Shown here one piece after another: positions 61,512 through 64,000 of a DNA stretch of 64,000 nucleotides. This DNA comes from Actibacterium lipolyticum (GTDB lineage Bacteria > Pseudomonadota > Alphaproteobacteria > Rhodobacterales > Rhodobacteraceae), in assembly GCF_900184935.1 (NCBI RefSeq), contig NZ_FXYE01000005.1, positions 51,938-115,937 of the forward strand. The letters are read 5' to 3'. The notes below the pieces were generated by a model. The model was not told the origin of the DNA. It worked only from the letters and a program-made list of their open reading frames with translations, and did not search any database. The translations under genes were made by a program, and so were the position numbers. Position 1 is the first letter of the stretch. Each line of letters starts with the position of its first letter.

Positions 61512-62869
61512 TGGGTGGCTCGCTTCGGCTTCGGCTTTTTCTGATCATCGTTATTCCGCTGTTGGCGCTTGCGCCTGTGATGGGCGGCTGGCGCATGGTC
61601 GCCGCGCGCCAAACCGCCGCCGAACTTTATGACCGGACGCTGTTGTTCACCGCCCTTGCCGTTTCGCGCGACGTTGCCGTGTTGGACGGCGACGCCCTGC
61701 GCCTTGAAACCCAAAAACTAATGAGCGAGGCCGCCGGTGGCCCCATCCGTTACCACGTCTATGGCCCCGACGGGCAGCTTGTAACCGGCTATGCCGTGCC
61801 CCCGCTTCCGCCCAAAGAACCCATCCCCGAAGACACCGGTCTGGCCTATTACGATGGGCTTTATAAGGGCGAACCTGTGCGGGTTCTGAAACTGATCGAC
61901 CAAGCGTCAATCGCGGGGCTAACGGGGAATTTCACCATAACAGTCTGGCAAGACATTCGTGTGCGCAACGCGTTTGCGTTGCAAATTGCGCTGCGGTCCT
62001 TCGTGATGATCATCGGGATGATTGCCGCCGTTGCGTTGCTGATTTGGTTTGGCGTGCGCATCGGGCTAAAACCGCTGACCGATCTGGAGGATGCAATCTC
62101 GCGCCGCTCTTCCGAAGATCTCAGCCCGATTCAACGCGCCGTGCCTGTCGAAACGCGCGGGATTGTTGGGCGGTTGAACCGGCTGTTCGGCAAGGTTTCC
62201 ATCACGCTGGAAGCACAGGCCGCCTTTATCTCTGATGCTGCGCATCAGCTGCGCAACCCGATCGCGGGGCTTTTGGCATTGGGCGAATCCATCCAAAGCG
62301 CGCCAACGCTGGAATCCGCGCGGGCGCGCGCCGATGACCTTGTAAACGCCGCCACGCGGGCCGGAATCTTGGCCAACAAGCTTCTGACATTGGAACGCGT
62401 ACGCGCCGATGACAGCCGCGAAAAGCACCAGATGCTTAACTTCGACGCGCTGATTGCCGACGCCATTGCCAGCCTTCAAGACGAAGCCGCCGACGCAGGC
62501 GTCACGCTTAGTTTCAAACCTGTGCGCGCGCAAATGGCCCTGCGCGGCGATCCCGTCACCCTGCGCGAGGCCGTGTTGAACCTTATCGACAACGCGCTGG
62601 TCCATGGCGGCCCGGATCTAAGCCATATTGATGCGACCCTTGCCAGCAGCGGCGACAAGCTTGTCCTGTCTATCGTCGACGATGGGCGCGGCGTTCCCGC
62701 ACAGCTTGTCCCCAAGATCCTTGCGCGTTTCGGGCAAGCCGAACCCGGCCCCGGCAGCGGGCTGGGCCTTTCCATCGCCGAAGCCGTCGCGCGCGCCCAT
62801 GACGGCGATCTTCAAGTTATCCCCGCTGATACCGGGTTTACCGTGATCATGACCCTGCCCCAAACCTAA
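61511..62869 (+). CDS. tctE: Sensor histidine kinase (TctE type)
   Basis: 452 residues from the ATG at 61511 (TGATG overlap with tctD); an in-frame TTG three bases earlier is less likely. Two membrane helices (about 8-25 and 158-178) enclose a periplasmic sensor region. The phospho-acceptor H245 lies in SDAAHQLRNPIAG; the ATP-binding lid has LIDNALVHGG, DDGRGVP and GSGLGLSIAEAVARAH. It pairs with TctD to sense the substrate of the adjacent Tct transporter. Confidence 0.92.
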   Translation: MGGSLRLRLFLIIVIPLLALAPVMGGWRMVAARQTAAELYDRTLLFTALAVSRDVAVLDGDALRLETQKLMSEAAGGPIRYHVYGPDGQLVTGYAVPPLPPKEPIPEDTGLAYYDGLYKGEPVRVLKLIDQASIAGLTGNFTITVWQDIRVRNAFALQIALRSFVMIIGMIAAVALLIWFGVRIGLKPLTDLEDAISRRSSEDLSPIQRAVPVETRGIVGRLNRLFGKVSITLEAQAAFISDAAHQLRNPIAGLLALGESIQSAPTLESARARADDLVNAATRAGILANKLLTLERVRADDSREKHQMLNFDALIADAIASLQDEAADAGVTLSFKPVRAQMALRGDPVTLREAVLNLIDNALVHGGPDLSHIDATLASSGDKLVLSIVDDGRGVPAQLVPKILARFGQAEPGPGSGLGLSIAEAVARAHDGDLQVIPADTGFTVIMTLPQT

Positions 62870-62881
62870 GCGCCGCCCAAA

Positions 62882-62941
62882 TGTATACATTTTTGACTTG
62901 ATTGCCGTATATCGCGCGACATAAGCTCATTAATGTATACA
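62882..62941. promoter_or_regulatory. Two identical TGTATACA palindromes before the GntR gene
   Basis: TGTATACA occurs at 62882-62889 and again at 62934-62941, 52 bp centre to centre (about five DNA turns), with a TTGACT -35-like element between them. GntR/FCD-family operators typically have TNGTNNNACNA-like palindromes. This is probably the autoregulatory site of the gene that starts at 62953. Confidence 0.65.
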
Positions 62942-62952
62942 CCGAGGGTGCA

Positions 62953-63693
62953 ATGACCGCGATTCCTGACAAACAAACCAACAGCACAGATTTTGCTGTC
63001 ACCGCCCTGCGCGACCGTATCTTTCGCGGAGCAATCGCCCCCGGCACCCGTTTGTTAGAGGTTCCCCTTGCGAAAGATTTGGGAATTTCGCGCACCCCTC
63101 TGCGTCAAGCCCTGCTTGAACTAGAACGCGAAGGGTTGGTTGAACGCAAAACTACCACAGGCTTTGTCGTGCGCAGTCTTACGTTTTCCGACGTTTGCGA
63201 TGCGATCGACCTGCGCGGGTTGCTGGAAGGCGCCGCCGCCCGGCGCGCTGCCGAACGTGGTGTTCCCGATGCGATGATTGCGCAAATGAACGAAACACTA
63301 AACCGGATCGACACGGCGCTAACGGGCGCTCCGGGCAAATTTGACCTTACGGGCTATGCCGATGGGAACCGCGACTTTCACCACCTGATCGTGGACGCCG
63401 CGCAAAGCCGCGTGTTGCGCGATGAAATCGCGCGGGCCGAAACGCTTCCGTTTTCGTCGCCCAGTGCGTTTTTGCTGTCGCAACGCGATGATCTGCCATT
63501 TCAACGGTCTTTGCTGACGTCGCAGGCGCAACACCGCGCGGTTGTCGATGCCATCACCCGCCGCGAAGGGGCGCGCGCCGAAAATCTGATGCGCGAACAT
63601 GCCCGCATCGCACTGACCAACCTTGAATACATCATGGGCCTAGAACGCAGTGCACGACAGCAAGTGCCCGGCTTAGCCTTGGTGGTGGACTAA
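62953..63693 (+). CDS. GntR-family regulator (FCD/FadR subfamily)
   Basis: 246 residues from the ATG at 62953, preceded by GAGGGTG. The N-terminal winged helix (LRDRIFRGAIAPGTRLLEVPLAKDLGISRTPLRQAL) is followed by an all-helical FCD effector domain (DLRGLLEGAAARRAAE, GNRDFHHLIVDAA, QHRAVVDAITRREGARAENLMREHARIAL). Metal ligands of FCD domains (D, H, H) fit FHHL and QHRAV. It precedes the cytochrome P450 gene by 29 bp and probably controls it. Confidence 0.92.
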   Translation: MTAIPDKQTNSTDFAVTALRDRIFRGAIAPGTRLLEVPLAKDLGISRTPLRQALLELEREGLVERKTTTGFVVRSLTFSDVCDAIDLRGLLEGAAARRAAERGVPDAMIAQMNETLNRIDTALTGAPGKFDLTGYADGNRDFHHLIVDAAQSRVLRDEIARAETLPFSSPSAFLLSQRDDLPFQRSLLTSQAQHRAVVDAITRREGARAENLMREHARIALTNLEYIMGLERSARQQVPGLALVVD

Positions 63694-63722
63694 CCCCCAC
63701 CCCATCGCCTGGGAGGAGCGAT

Positions 63723-64000
63723 ATGACACAGACCTTAGCACCCCAAGACACCACCATCACCATCGACCAGTTGGTGAATGACCCCTACCCCATCTACAAA
63801 CGCCTGCGCGCCGAAGCGCCTGTCATGCGCGTGAAATCCGTGGGCCGCACGTTTTTGACCAAGGCGACCGACACCCGCTATGTCAAAGACACCCCCGCGA
63901 TTTTCAGCTCGAACGACCCTAACACACCGATGCAGCCCGCATTTCAGGCTCAAACCCTGATGCGCAAGGACGGCCCGGAACACATGCGCGAACGCATGGC
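63723..64000 (+). CDS. Cytochrome P450, N-terminal part (runs off the window)
   Basis: Open from the ATG at 63723 (GGGAGGAG upstream) to the window edge, 92 residues. The start ITIDQLVNDPYPIYKRLRAEAPVMRV and the helix-C signature KDGPEHMRERM (the PPEHxRxR pattern that touches the haem propionate) identify a bacterial class I P450. The haem-cysteine region lies outside the window. It is likely co-transcribed with the GntR gene; the substrate may be a methoxy-aromatic given the neighbourhood, but this is speculation. Confidence 0.85.
   Translation, partial: MTQTLAPQDTTITIDQLVNDPYPIYKRLRAEAPVMRVKSVGRTFLTKATDTRYVKDTPAIFSSNDPNTPMQPAFQAQTLMRKDGPEHMRERM

Noticed and set aside
63735..63983. Minus-strand open frame at the right end
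   Set aside because: It lies opposite the P450 N terminus, which has a good start site and helix-C motif.
1..64000. CRISPR arrays, tRNA or rRNA genes, replication origin
   Set aside because: I saw no regularly spaced repeats, no tRNA cloverleaf with TTCGANTC-type loop and no rRNA segments; iteron-like repeats were also not noticed.

Overview
The window looks like a replicon of an alphaproteobacterium of the Rhodobacterales (marine Roseobacter-type). The DNA is GC-rich, and the gene content fits: two TRAP transporters, a tripartite tricarboxylate transporter with its two-component system, a ScpB-like/DUF1403 pair often carried on rhodobacteral extrachromosomal replicons, and an aromatic-acid lower pathway of PcaIJF type with an IclR regulator. 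The taxonomic call is inference from gene families; no rRNA or replication gene is present.

1-12.4 kb is accessory and patchy. It starts with a cut-off IS3-family OrfA, then an RND efflux pump with a TetR regulator, a DUF1499/ricin-like secreted-protein pair, a DUF2322 gene, a Tat-exported TTR-like protein with a ferric-reductase-like membrane protein, a remnant of IS3 OrfB, a wrecked Fic gene, a RES/Xre toxin-antitoxin pair, and the ScpB-like/DUF1403 pair.

12.4-20.5 kb is a siderophore-iron locus, all on the minus strand: AraC regulator, TonB-dependent receptor, Tat-type binding protein, two FecCD permeases, an ATPase, and a siderophore-interacting reductase.

20.9-29.1 kb is one tightly overlapping 11-gene thiamine operon on the minus strand under a TPP riboswitch: thiD-thiO-thiS-thiG-thiE-ThiF/rhodanese-ThiY-TenA(Cys)-ThiZ-TenA(Glu)-ThiX. 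It makes the thiazole and couples it to HMP, but has no thiC. HMP therefore has to be imported or salvaged here, or made elsewhere. The riboswitch is followed by a hairpin that holds both the Shine-Dalgarno and the TTG start of thiD.

29.1-48.3 kb is an aromatic-acid island: a TRAP transporter, an alpha/beta hydrolase with a small SCP2-like protein, an intradiol dioxygenase, a LysR regulator, benzoate dioxygenase genes benABCD with a muconate-cycloisomerase-like gene, a complete 3-hydroxybenzoate/gentisate route (monooxygenase, gentisate dioxygenase, fumarylpyruvate hydrolase, maleylpyruvate isomerase, MarR), and pcaIJF with an IclR regulator. Benzoate would be converted to catechol, then by ring opening to 3-oxoadipate and on to succinyl-CoA and acetyl-CoA. 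No muconolactone isomerase is visible.

48.4-62.9 kb is the least familiar part: a LysR regulator with two DNA-binding domains, a second TRAP transporter, a TauE-like exporter, an RraA-type aldolase, a D-2-hydroxyacid dehydrogenase, a ThDP-dependent decarboxylase/synthase-like enzyme, a PrpF/4-oxalomesaconate-tautomerase-like isomerase, a fused TctA-TctB permease, a TctC binding protein, and TctDE. Together they look like a dedicated uptake and breakdown route for an unidentified di/tricarboxylate. The window ends with a GntR regulator, preceded by two identical palindromes, and the start of a cytochrome P450 gene.
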